DNA of 7,912 nucleotides from Alphaproteobacteria bacterium (GCA_018828205.1 JAHJWA010000003.1:1-7912), one strand, 5' to 3'. Positions 1 to 7,453 are shown, counted from the stretch's first letter. Numbers and translations: made by a program. Notes: generated by a model from the letters alone, not told the origin.

Positions 1-308
1 CCGGCATCGTCGGCGAGGCCGACGTCGTTCTCTTCATGAAGGGTACGCCGCTGTTTCCGCAGTGCGGCTTCTCGAGCCGCGCGATCGCCATCCTCGACCA
101 TTGCGGCGTCGCCTATGAAAGCGTCGATGTCCTGCAGGACATGGAAATCCGCCAGGGTATCAAGGGCTTCTCCGACTGGCCGACCATCCCGCAGCTCTAC
201 GTCAAGGGCGAGTTCGTCGGCGGCAGCGACATCATGATGGAGATGTTCGAGGCCGGCGAATTGCAGCAGCTGATGGACGAAAAGCAGGTCGCCAAGGCCG
301 AGAGCTGA
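1..308 (+). CDS. grxD: Monothiol glutaredoxin, CGFS type (Grx4/GrxD), 5' end cut off
   Basis: The frame is open from the window edge (first full codon at 3), so the N-terminus is missing. The visible part begins GIVGEADVVLFMKGTP, the usual lead into the thioredoxin fold of this family. The active site PQCGFS lies at about 57-74, with the single cysteine of class II glutaredoxins. It is followed by the glutathione-binding WPTIPQLYVKGEFVGGSDI segment with its cis-Pro and GGSD turn. In this family the CGFS cysteine and glutathione bind a [2Fe-2S] cluster between two subunits, or with a BolA partner, and the protein passes clusters on in the cytosol. The ATG at 36 is an internal Met, not the start, because the conserved beta-strand before it is in frame. 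A strong terminator follows 41 bases after the stop. The family call is secure. Confidence 0.95.
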   Translation, partial: GIVGEADVVLFMKGTPLFPQCGFSSRAIAILDHCGVAYESVDVLQDMEIRQGIKGFSDWPTIPQLYVKGEFVGGSDIMMEMFEAGELQQLMDEKQVAKAES

Positions 309-348
309 ACCAGCCGGTCGGTCGAACCGCGGCCATCACCAGAACGGG

Positions 349-390
349 AAAGGCCCGCGTGACCGACCAAAGTCACGCGGGCCTTTTGTT
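349..390 (+). terminator. Intrinsic terminator after the glutaredoxin gene
   Basis: A perfect 15-bp inverted repeat (arms 349-363 and 372-386, GC-rich core GGCCCGCGTGAC) encloses an 8-base loop. The right arm ends in a T run (TTTTGTT, 384-390). This is a textbook rho-independent terminator for the upstream gene. The left arm begins with AAA, so the hairpin could also work on the other strand. Confidence 0.93.
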
Positions 391-621
391 ACAGTGTTCG
401 GTGAGGCAGGATTGCGAACCAGGAGCGGCCCGCCTCGGTTCGAAGACCATCAGGAATGCTTACCTCTATGCAGGCTGCGTGCCAAATGCGTTCCGGTGCG
501 GCGCTCGGCGTATAGCGATGGTTAACGCCGAACCGGCGTGACCACTCTCTGTAAGATTTCCCGACACTCAAGCGCGTGTTGTGCGCTTGGCAAGCGCGAC
601 CAGGCCATGCACTAAGGGGGC
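391..621. other. Gap between grxD terminator and Nudix gene; no gene seen
   Basis: These 231 bases hold no convincing gene. The only local structure I see is a 6-bp hairpin ACGCCG-aac-CGGCGT at 525-539 with no T run. The Nudix promoter must lie here, because the terminator at 349-390 closes the previous unit, but I see no clear -35/-10 pair. Confidence 0.4.
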
Positions 622-1404
622 ATGAGTTCTTCCGCCGACCAGCCCATCCCCGCCGCAACTCTGGTGATCTTTCGCGAGGGCCGCGAGGGGCCCGATCCCG
701 AATTGCTGATGGTGGTGCGGTCGCGAACGATGTCCTTCGCGGGTGGGATGGCGGTCTTCCCCGGTGGACGCGTCGATCCAGCGGATTACGAACTGGGGAA
801 GGAATTGGCCCGCGACCGCGACGAGGATGCCGAGGAACTCGCGCACCGCATCGCCGCGATCCGCGAAACGCTCGAGGAGACCGGCCTCGCCGTGGGCCTG
901 TCCGGCGTAATCGACGGTACGCTCGCACGCGAGGCCCGCGCGCTGCTGCTGGAGCATGGCGCGCTCGCCCCCGTGCTCGAGCGCTTTGGCTGGTCGATCG
1001 ACCGGGACGCCATCATCCCCTTCGCACGCTGGCTCCCGCTGGGCATGGCGCACAACCGCATCTTCGACACCCGCTTCTACCTTGCCGACCTCGGCACTGG
1101 GGCGGTCGACGTCGAAGTCGATGCCACCGAGAACACGCGGCTGTTCTGGGTCAGCGCCAAGCGTGCGCTGGAAATGGCCGAGCGCGAGGAAATCGCGGTC
1201 ATCTTTCCGACCCGGCGCAATCTGGAACGGCTGGCGCTGTTCGGCGATTTCGCCGCCGCCAGGGCGCATGCCGAAGCGACCCCGGTGCGGATCATCACTC
1301 CGCAGGTCGACGAGAGCGGTTCGGCGCCGGTGCTGCGGATCCCGGACGATGCGGGCTATCCGGTGATCGAGGAAGTGCTCGAACGCGCCATGCGCGGCGA
1401 CTGA
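622..1404 (+). CDS. Nudix hydrolase, NUDT19-like subfamily
   Basis: A 260-residue soluble protein. FPGGRVDPAD at residues 46-55 supplies the first Gly of the Nudix box. RETLEETGL at 81-89 is a perfect REUXEEXGU core with the metal-binding glutamates E82, E85 and E86. In a standard Nudix box the Gly-to-REU spacing is 14; here it is more than 30, an acidic insert (EDAEELAHR). Such an insert is typical of the NUDT19/RP2p-like group. Mammalian NUDT19 cleaves the diphosphate of CoA and acyl-CoA; the substrate of the bacterial relatives is not known to me, so the reaction here is only 'nucleoside diphosphate linked to X'. The start is fixed by an in-frame TAA at 613-615, with AAGGGGG just before the ATG. 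The longer overlapping frame from 576 is a shadow with an Arg/Ala-rich, non-natural composition. Confidence 0.9.
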   Translation: MSSSADQPIPAATLVIFREGREGPDPELLMVVRSRTMSFAGGMAVFPGGRVDPADYELGKELARDRDEDAEELAHRIAAIRETLEETGLAVGLSGVIDGTLAREARALLLEHGALAPVLERFGWSIDRDAIIPFARWLPLGMAHNRIFDTRFYLADLGTGAVDVEVDATENTRLFWVSAKRALEMAEREEIAVIFPTRRNLERLALFGDFAAARAHAEATPVRIITPQVDESGSAPVLRIPDDAGYPVIEEVLERAMRGD

Positions 1405-1883
1405 GCACCGCTATCGACTGGGGCGGCGAACCTGCCGACATCGCAAGACGCATCCGGACGGAAAAGTCGCTCCGAAATGGATGTTCTTTTTGCGTCGTTT
1501 GGCAATTTCTCCCCCCGCCCCTCGCGCGGGATTACGGAAAGACAGAAGGCTATTGAGCGCGGGCCGACGACCCCCGCAAACAGGCGCTCTAAACGCTCCA
1601 ATCTGGATGATCACCCCTTTACTTACACAGTATTCGGCGGAAGCCGACCATGCTGTACAATGTATTTAATTTCGTTTGGGTTACAATCAAAAACCTCAGT
1701 TATTTTCCGGATTCTATACATTACCTATATTTTCTTATTGTGAGCAGTTATTGAACCCTGGCTTATTTACATTCAAGAAAACGGATATACGATGAAGCTG
1801 TTCTCGACCCGAGTCGTTAACCAATAAAGTGGGTTGCTATATCAAGGGTCACTAGATCCACCAGTTCTAGGGAGATTATTGAG
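1405..1883. other. 479-base gene-free region, AT-rich in its second half, upstream of the RiPP operon
   Basis: No frame here looks like a gene. Bases 1405-1600 are GC-rich like the surroundings. From about 1610 composition shifts sharply: 1661-1740 contains only 22 G/C in 80. The shift ends where the precursor gene begins. I read it as the control region of the RiPP operon and possibly as a mark of acquired DNA. No transposase fragment, tRNA or clear terminator for the Nudix gene was found. Two tiny frames exist (1650-1754, 34 residues, hydrophobic and aromatic; 1792-1827, 11 residues), neither with a good ribosome site. A 5-bp inverted repeat CTAGA/TCTAG (1852-1856, 1866-1870) sits right at the precursor's ribosome site. 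Confidence 0.5.
1766..1793 (+). promoter_or_regulatory. Candidate promoter for the RiPP operon
   Basis: TTTACA (1766-1771) and TACGAT (1788-1793) are 16 bases apart, resembling sigma-70 -35 and -10 boxes. The site lies about 90 bases before the precursor ATG, within the AT-rich stretch. Because the stretch is AT-rich, several weaker pairs could be drawn; this is the best one by eye and remains a guess. Confidence 0.25.
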
Positions 1884-2153
1884 ATGGCCAAAGAACCCAG
1901 AGAAGTCGTTCGCCGCCAGTTATTCTTTTCCGAGCCATCGACCAGAGAGGCGATCGACCAGCCGCAAACCAAGCTCAGCTTCGACCTCGGCAAGGTCGAA
2001 CTCGACGCTAAGCAATTGGCAGGGATTCGAAACGAGGCGGTACGGGCTGCGATGGCGGCTGCAGCGAAATTCCTCGGTCGAGATGATTTCGCGATCGATA
2101 GCGAGAGCTTCTCGACCTTCTCGACCTTTTCGACATTCTCTTCGGCAGCCTAG
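1884..2153 (+). CDS. fxsA: RiPP precursor peptide, FXSXX-COOH / triceptide type, four F-S-T/S units
   Basis: An 89-residue small protein directly before a radical SAM/SPASM maturase. Residues 1-75 look like a leader: charged, helix-prone, with LSFDLGKVELDAKQL followed by an Ala-rich helix. Residues 76-89 read FSTFSTFSTFSSAA: three FST units and a final FSS. The last five residues (F85-S-S-A-A) match the FXSXX-COOH ending that defines FxsA precursors, whose partner is an FxsB-type radical SAM enzyme. In that class the enzyme joins the aromatic ring to the beta-carbon of the residue two places on. The start has GGGAG (1870-1874) nine bases before the ATG. At DNA level the core is a 9-bp tandem repeat. 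A hairpin follows the stop. No protease site such as GG is obvious before the core. The precursor role is inferred from C-terminus and neighbours; extent of modification is unknown. Confidence 0.85.
   Translation: MAKEPREVVRRQLFFSEPSTREAIDQPQTKLSFDLGKVELDAKQLAGIRNEAVRAAMAAAAKFLGRDDFAIDSESFSTFSTFSTFSSAA
2109..2144 (+). repeat. Tandem 9-bp repeat encoding the F-S-T/S core units
   Basis: Units at 2109, 2118, 2127 and 2136 read TTCTCGACC, TTCTCGACC, TTTTCGACA and TTCTCTTCG. The first two are identical, the third differs at two positions, and the fourth diverges to encode F-S-S. The in-frame repeat suggests the core grew by slippage or unequal recombination, and that unit number may vary between strains. 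Confidence 0.85.
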
Positions 2154-2161
2154 CGTCACGC

Positions 2162-2193
2162 GTTGCAGCGGTTCGAGTTCGGGCCGCTGCAAC
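2162..2193 (+). promoter_or_regulatory. Strong hairpin between precursor and maturase genes
   Basis: GTTGCAGCGG (2162-2171) and CCGCTGCAAC (2184-2193) form a perfect 10-bp inverted repeat. In RNA the stem continues inward through two G-U pairs and two C-G pairs to an AGUU loop. It starts nine bases after the precursor stop and 57 bases before the maturase start. No T run follows, so it is not a standard full terminator. It is better read as a partial attenuator or a 3' mRNA stabiliser that lets precursor exceed enzyme, a common arrangement in RiPP operons. The structure is seen; the role is inferred. Confidence 0.6.
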
Positions 2194-2250
2194 CGGAGCG
2201 TCGCACCAGCTTTCGAACGGCCCCTCGCGGTACAGCCGGAGAAAGGCGCT

Positions 2251-3393
2251 ATGTCGACCCCATTCTCGACCTTCGTGGTAAAGGTAGCCAGTCGCTGCAA
2301 TCTGAATTGCGACTATTGCTACATGTACAATCTGGAGGATCGTACCTACCGCAATCAGCCGGCAGTGCTCACCGATGAAGTTGCGCGCAACGCGGCCGGA
2401 CGGATAGCCGCGCACGCTGTCGCACACGATCTTGGTGCGGTTCACTTCATCATGCATGGAGGGGAGCCCCTCCTCGCGGGCAAGCGACGCATCGCGCGCA
2501 TCGCCACGATCGTGCGCGAACTGCTTGCCCTTCATCACGTGCAGGTTCGCTTCAGCATGCAATCCAATGGCATGCTCATCGACGATGAATGGATCGAGCT
2601 CCTGGCCGATCATGCGATCCGCATCGGGGTCAGCGTCGACGGCCCTCGCGAAGTGCACGACCAACATCGGTTGGACCATTTCGGCAACGGGTCGTTCGAC
2701 CGTGTGATCGGGGCCATCGAACGATTGAAATCGCACCCCCGGGGCCCGGAAATCTTTTCCAACGTCCTCGCGGTAGTCGACACCGATATCGATCCGGAGG
2801 CGCTCCTTGAGTTTTGGGACGAGATCGATGTCGTCGGTTTCGATCTCTCGCTTCCGCATGCCAATCACCTGCATCCGCCGCCGGCCCCGATCGAGGCCTA
2901 TCGCGATTGGCTCATCGCCTTCTTCGATGGCTGGTTCGACCGCAACAAGGCCAACCGCCACGTTCGCTATTTCGAGAACATGATGCGGATGATGTTCGGG
3001 TGCCAGATCAGCACAGACAACATCGGGGGCAAGCCGGTCGATGTTCTCGTTATCGAAACGGACGGCAGTCTCGAACCGACCGACGCGTTCAAATGCTGTT
3101 TCGACGGCGTCACCAAGCTGGGTGCCAACCTGGCCACGACCGCGCTCGACGAATTGGCCGACAACCCCTTGATCGAAGCCTTTCAAAAGGGATCGGCCGG
3201 CCTGTGCAAAACCTGTCAATCCTGCGAGGCTCGCGACATCTGCGGTGGCGGCTACATGCCGCACCGTTTCGGCACGGATGGGAGCTTCGATCATCCCAGC
3301 GTTTACTGCGGAGCGCTCAAGCCTCTGGTCCATCACATTCACGGCCGGATCAAGGACAGTCTACCAGCCCAGATGCAAGGAATTGCAGCATGA
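2251..3393 (+). CDS. fxsB: Radical SAM/SPASM cyclophane-forming peptide maturase, FxsB family
   Basis: A 380-residue enzyme. CNLNCDYC holds the CX3CX2C motif (C16, C20, C23) for the [4Fe-4S] cluster that cleaves S-adenosylmethionine. HGGEP at 69-73 is the SAM-contacting GGE motif. A C-terminal SPASM region carries C282/C283, C319, C322, C325, C331 and C353 for auxiliary clusters, with the typical CX2CX5C spacing. The opening STPFSTFVVKVASRCNLNC resembles the FxsB group. Relatives make three-residue cyclophanes, linking an aromatic side chain to the beta-carbon at position +2, so the FST/FSS core just upstream is the expected substrate. GGAGAAAGG (2238-2246) places the start at the ATG at 2251. 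The frame stays open back to 1834, but that part overlaps the precursor and looks like noise. No separate RRE-like N-terminal domain is visible. The stop overlaps the next start by ATGA, so the two enzymes are probably translated together. Confidence 0.9.
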   Translation: MSTPFSTFVVKVASRCNLNCDYCYMYNLEDRTYRNQPAVLTDEVARNAAGRIAAHAVAHDLGAVHFIMHGGEPLLAGKRRIARIATIVRELLALHHVQVRFSMQSNGMLIDDEWIELLADHAIRIGVSVDGPREVHDQHRLDHFGNGSFDRVIGAIERLKSHPRGPEIFSNVLAVVDTDIDPEALLEFWDEIDVVGFDLSLPHANHLHPPPAPIEAYRDWLIAFFDGWFDRNKANRHVRYFENMMRMMFGCQISTDNIGGKPVDVLVIETDGSLEPTDAFKCCFDGVTKLGANLATTALDELADNPLIEAFQKGSAGLCKTCQSCEARDICGGGYMPHRFGTDGSFDHPSVYCGALKPLVHHIHGRIKDSLPAQMQGIAA

Positions 3394-4697
3394 ACGATCA
3401 AGCCGTCCTTTTCGCCGGCCCGCCATGCTCCGAGCACCGGCGAAATATTCTGGAAATGGTCGGATCGCACAGTCGCAAACAGATCGAGACGGTCTGTCGC
3501 CATTATGTCGAGCGGCAAGCAGCCCTTGGGATCTCCCTAGGCGAAGCGGAAACTCTGCTCCGATTTGCGTTTTTGCTCTCGCATATGGAGGGCAGCGCAA
3601 CGCTCGAGGCGTTCCTGATGCACCCGACCACGCAATATTGGCTATCCGCTATGCGACGGGCAAGCGGGGAGGCCGATCGGAAGTACCGGGGACCATTCGC
3701 GCGCAATGCGGGCAATCTCGGATTGCAGTTGGCGCTGGCGACAGGTGAGCGCAGCAGTTGGCCAATCGAGCTCGACGGCGAAGGCGGGTTGAGGCTACCG
3801 ATCCTCGGACGCCATGTCGAATTCGGTCGCAAAAGAGCCTCCGCGCGGGTGGGTGCCGAAGTCGTCCAGGGGGGCGCGCGATTCCGCTTCGACGACGGTA
3901 TGACCGTGGAAATTCCGCTAAGCGATCTTGTTGCCGAAACCGACGATCCCGAGCCCAATCTGGAGCGCGATGGATTTTCCCTAACGCGTTACGAGCGGCT
4001 GATGGGCGGCTGTGTTCAACTGCAACGGCGCGACGAGTGGCTGCGTCCCCACTGGACCGGGACAAACGAGCGGAGCACCGGTACAGAGTATTTCGGTGCC
4101 TCCCCCGATCAATACCCCGCCCGCTTCCCGGTAGAGCCCTTCGCCGAGGCAGCGGCGCACATCACGCGCGCATCCCCCGAACTCGCTATCGACGTTTGCA
4201 GCTTCACACCGGTGCTTGTCCCTCGAACCACCGGGCCGGGAAGGCGCATCGGATTTACCGTTTCTTCCCGCCAAGGCGCGATGTTCCTCGATCCCGACCA
4301 GCCGAACTTAATGGCCGAAAACATCGTCCACGAGAACGCGCATGTTAAGCTGCGCTATATGCAGCTGGTGGACCCGATCCTGGAGAATTTCTACGATGCG
4401 GATTGCGAGCGCTTCAGGGTTCCCTGGCGGCCCGACCCGCGCCCCCTCCCCGGAATCCTGGAGGGCGCATACGTCTTCTCAAACGTTCTCGAGCACAGGC
4501 GCAGGAGCGGGGTCGAGGCGACGGCGAACGATCTGGCGAAAGACATCACCGGAGCTTTGACCATTCTGCGCCGGCACGGCCGCTTTACCGGACCTGGCGA
4601 GCAATTCTTCTCCGAGCTCGAGGCCTGGGCCGCCGCAGCATCAGCCAATCGCGATCATCGCTTGTCCGGCGGCTGCGCAGCAATTGACCTTTGCTGA
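3390..4697 (+). CDS. Stand-alone HExxH protein, alpha-ketoglutarate-dependent peptide beta-hydroxylase type
   Basis: A 435-residue cytosolic protein with no signal peptide or membrane segment. HENAH at 314-318 is the HExxH motif, and WRPDPRPLPGILEGAYVF begins at W346. This pairing marks the HExxH domain found beside or fused to peptide-modifying radical SAM enzymes. Despite its zinc-protease-like motif, characterised members of that domain bind iron and use alpha-ketoglutarate to beta-hydroxylate a precursor peptide. The N-terminal 300 residues carry no motif I recognise; several beta-rich, charged stretches could help bind substrate. The start is the ATG in the ATGA overlap with fxsB, which implies translational coupling; the frame extends further upstream only through fxsB. 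The expected substrate is the precursor at 1884. HExxH is intact, so it should be active. Protease activity is less likely but cannot be excluded from sequence. Confidence 0.8.
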   Translation: MNDQAVLFAGPPCSEHRRNILEMVGSHSRKQIETVCRHYVERQAALGISLGEAETLLRFAFLLSHMEGSATLEAFLMHPTTQYWLSAMRRASGEADRKYRGPFARNAGNLGLQLALATGERSSWPIELDGEGGLRLPILGRHVEFGRKRASARVGAEVVQGGARFRFDDGMTVEIPLSDLVAETDDPEPNLERDGFSLTRYERLMGGCVQLQRRDEWLRPHWTGTNERSTGTEYFGASPDQYPARFPVEPFAEAAAHITRASPELAIDVCSFTPVLVPRTTGPGRRIGFTVSSRQGAMFLDPDQPNLMAENIVHENAHVKLRYMQLVDPILENFYDADCERFRVPWRPDPRPLPGILEGAYVFSNVLEHRRRSGVEATANDLAKDITGALTILRRHGRFTGPGEQFFSELEAWAAAASANRDHRLSGGCAAIDLC

Positions 4698-4728
4698 TCA
4701 CCGCTTCGTCGCACAGACCCGCTGCGTC

Positions 4729-4756
4729 GGAACGGGTGGCGGTTCAAACCCGTTCC
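4729..4756 (+). terminator. Hairpin between the RiPP operon and the aldehyde dehydrogenase gene
   Basis: GGAACGGGT (4729-4737) and ACCCGTTCC (4748-4756) form a perfect 9-bp inverted repeat with a 10-base loop, 31 bases after the HExxH stop and 33 before the next start. No T run follows, so termination would be weak or factor-assisted. It may mark the end of the RiPP transcript. The GGTTCAAACCC centre recalls a tRNA T-arm, but no tRNA body is present. Confidence 0.45.
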
Positions 4757-4789
4757 AGTGTCGAACCTATCGACAACAGGACGCAACTC

Positions 4790-6169
4790 ATGACCAGCAT
4801 CACCACCGTCAATCCCGCCACCGGCGAAGACCTCTCCTCCTACGAACAGATCGATCGCGACGAAGCCGGCCGCAGGGTCGAGGCGTGCCACGCGGCCTTC
4901 GAGAAGTGGAAGCTCAAATCGCTCGATGAGCGCGCAGACATCATCAAGGGGATCGGCAAGGCGCTGCGCGACAACAAGGAAGAACTCGCCCAGTTGATGA
5001 CCGACGAGGTCGGCAAGCTGATCAAGGACAGCCGCGACGAGGTCGAGCTGTGCGCCGCGATCTGCGACTACACCGCCGCCAATGGCCCCACCGAACTCGC
5101 CGACCAGAAGCGCGAGCCCAGCAATGCCGGACGCGGTATCGTCACCTTTTCGCCGATCGGCGTGATCTACGGCATCCAGCCGTGGAATTTCCCCGCCTAT
5201 CAGGTGATCCGCTATGCGATCGCCAACCTGATGACGGGCAATGGCGTGCTGCTCAAGCACGCGAGCAATTGCACCGGCAGCGGGCTCAAGCTGGCCGAAA
5301 TCTTCGTCGAAGGCGGGTTGCCCGAGGACCTATTCACGGTGCTGGTGATCGGCCACGAGACCTCGGATGCGATCATCGAACACGAGAAGGTGCGCGGCGT
5401 GACGCTGACGGGTTCGGACACGGCGGGCAAGTCGATCGCCGAGGCTGCAGGCAAGGTTCTCAAGCCCACCGTGCTGGAGCTGGGCTCCAACGATGCCTAT
5501 CTGGTGCTCGAGGATGCCGATCTCGATCTTGCCGCCAAGGTCTGCGCCAATGCGCGGCTCTACAACAATGGCCAGACCTGCATCAACGGCAAGCGTTTCG
5601 TGGTGACCGAGAAGGTCTACGACGCCTTTCTCGACAAGTTCAAGGCGCGCTTCGAAGCGGTAAAGACCGGCGACCCCAATGCGGAAGACACCGACATGGG
5701 CCCGATGTCGCGAAGCGATCTGCGCGACACGCTGCAGAAGCAGGTCGACCAGAGCCTCGAGAAGGGCGCGACCGCTTTGGTCGGGTGCGAAATCCCCGAG
5801 GGACCAGGCGCATTCTACCCCGCCTCGATCCTTACCGATGTCGCCCCCGGACAGCCGGCCTATGACGACGAACTCTTCGGCCCGGTCGCTTCGGTGATCA
5901 AGGCCAAGGACGATGAGGACGCGATGCGGATCGCCAACGACAGCCGTTATGGCCTCGGTGGCGGGATTCTGTCGAAGAATGTGGACCGCGCGATCGAACT
6001 CGCTTCGCGCCACTTCGACACCGGCATGGTCTTCATCAACACCTATGGCGTGGCCGACCCCTCGATGCCCTTCGGCGGGGTCAAGAATTCGGGCTATGGC
6101 CGCGAACACGGCGGTTTCGGCATCAAGGAATTCGCCAATGCCAAGAGCATCTTCGTCGGCAGCGCCTGA
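4790..6169 (+). CDS. NAD(P)-dependent succinate-semialdehyde dehydrogenase-type aldehyde dehydrogenase
   Basis: A 459-residue aldehyde dehydrogenase. It has the N-terminal VNPATGE, the Rossmann segment IQPWNFP, and VTLTGSDTAG for cofactor binding. The catalytic pair is E230 in LELGSND and C264 in NNGQTC, 34 residues apart as in the family. The C-terminal PFGGVKNSGYGREHG is also typical. Length and the NGQTC...KRF context fit the short Sad/YneI-like succinate-semialdehyde dehydrogenases, which oxidise succinate semialdehyde to succinate in the GABA shunt; other small aldehydes are possible. LELGSND replaces the commoner LELGG, a variant I recall from this subfamily. AGGA (4778-4781) is eight bases before the ATG at 4790. 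An in-frame ATG-like start further upstream (4691) would overlap the HExxH gene and lacks family similarity. Nothing links it to the peptide operon beyond orientation. Confidence 0.92.
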   Translation: MTSITTVNPATGEDLSSYEQIDRDEAGRRVEACHAAFEKWKLKSLDERADIIKGIGKALRDNKEELAQLMTDEVGKLIKDSRDEVELCAAICDYTAANGPTELADQKREPSNAGRGIVTFSPIGVIYGIQPWNFPAYQVIRYAIANLMTGNGVLLKHASNCTGSGLKLAEIFVEGGLPEDLFTVLVIGHETSDAIIEHEKVRGVTLTGSDTAGKSIAEAAGKVLKPTVLELGSNDAYLVLEDADLDLAAKVCANARLYNNGQTCINGKRFVVTEKVYDAFLDKFKARFEAVKTGDPNAEDTDMGPMSRSDLRDTLQKQVDQSLEKGATALVGCEIPEGPGAFYPASILTDVAPGQPAYDDELFGPVASVIKAKDDEDAMRIANDSRYGLGGGILSKNVDRAIELASRHFDTGMVFINTYGVADPSMPFGGVKNSGYGREHGGFGIKEFANAKSIFVGSA

Positions 6170-6547
6170 CGGAAGCCATGCGCCCGGCGACGACAAAGGT
6201 GGGGCACTCAGATCATTGGAAGATTTGAGTCCCGCCGCGCTGACGCAGCGATGCGCGCGGTCGTGACGGGCAAAAACTGCGCCGTTTGTCCAAAGACGGT
6301 GTCGTGTTTGCGCCGGATGTCTGAAAGGGCGCGCCGGCGACAGCGGATGGAAGGCGACCGGGCGGTATCCCGGTCGCTGACCATGCTGCGCTCTCCTCGG
6401 TGTTCTGGCGCTTGCCCATGGGTTCCGCCGGTGCCTCGCAGCGAAAACCGCTCGCGGCAGCGGTCGATCCGCCATGGCCGCGGCGGAATGCCCAGGGTCG
6501 TCCTGCTCAACGGGCCCCACCAACGCCATCTCTCCGATACCGCCCGC
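6170..6547. other. Convergent intergenic region; no gene seen
   Basis: These 378 bases separate the aldehyde dehydrogenase stop from the LysR stop. The small frames on either strand are Arg/Ser/Pro-rich shadows without ribosome sites. An imperfect stem lies at 6202-6233 (GGG, one bulged base, ACTCAGATC against GATTTGAGT, CCC, loop ATTGGAA). Next to it is the small hairpin CGCTG-acg-CAGCG (6238-6250). The first could help end transcription from the left, though no T run follows. I see no clear terminator for the LysR gene. Confidence 0.4.
6202..6233. repeat. Imperfect inverted repeat downstream of the aldehyde dehydrogenase gene
   Basis: Left arm GGG-c-ACTCAGATC and right arm GATTTGAGT-CCC pair over 12 positions with one G-T wobble and one bulge, around a 7-base loop. 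It starts 32 bases after the stop at 6169. Without a T run it is only a weak terminator candidate. Confidence 0.35.

Positions 6548-7453
<906 letters not shown>

Noticed and set aside
391..480. tRNA-like string GGTTCGAA after the glutaredoxin terminator
   Set aside because: Flanking bases do not form a T stem and no acceptor or anticodon arm can be drawn.
1650..1754. 34-residue hydrophobic, aromatic frame in the AT-rich region
   Set aside because: Only a weak GGAAG lies upstream, and its AT-rich codons are simply what the base composition produces.
1850..1872. Resemblance to a cloning-vector polylinker (CTAGATCCACCAGTTCTAG)
   Set aside because: The match is imperfect and the context is a natural ribosome site; chance is enough.
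1834..2250. N-terminal extension of the radical SAM protein (139 residues upstream of 2251)
   Set aside because: It overlaps the precursor in another frame, is Ser/Arg-rich noise, and the ribosome site and family homology both point to 2251.
2008..3342. Long minus-strand frame opposite the precursor and maturase genes
   Set aside because: It is the antisense shadow of a GC-rich gene; the plus strand carries all recognisable motifs.
2814..3389. Upstream extension of the HExxH frame
   Set aside because: It runs through fxsB in another frame with Arg-rich composition; the ATGA overlap gives a natural start at 3390.
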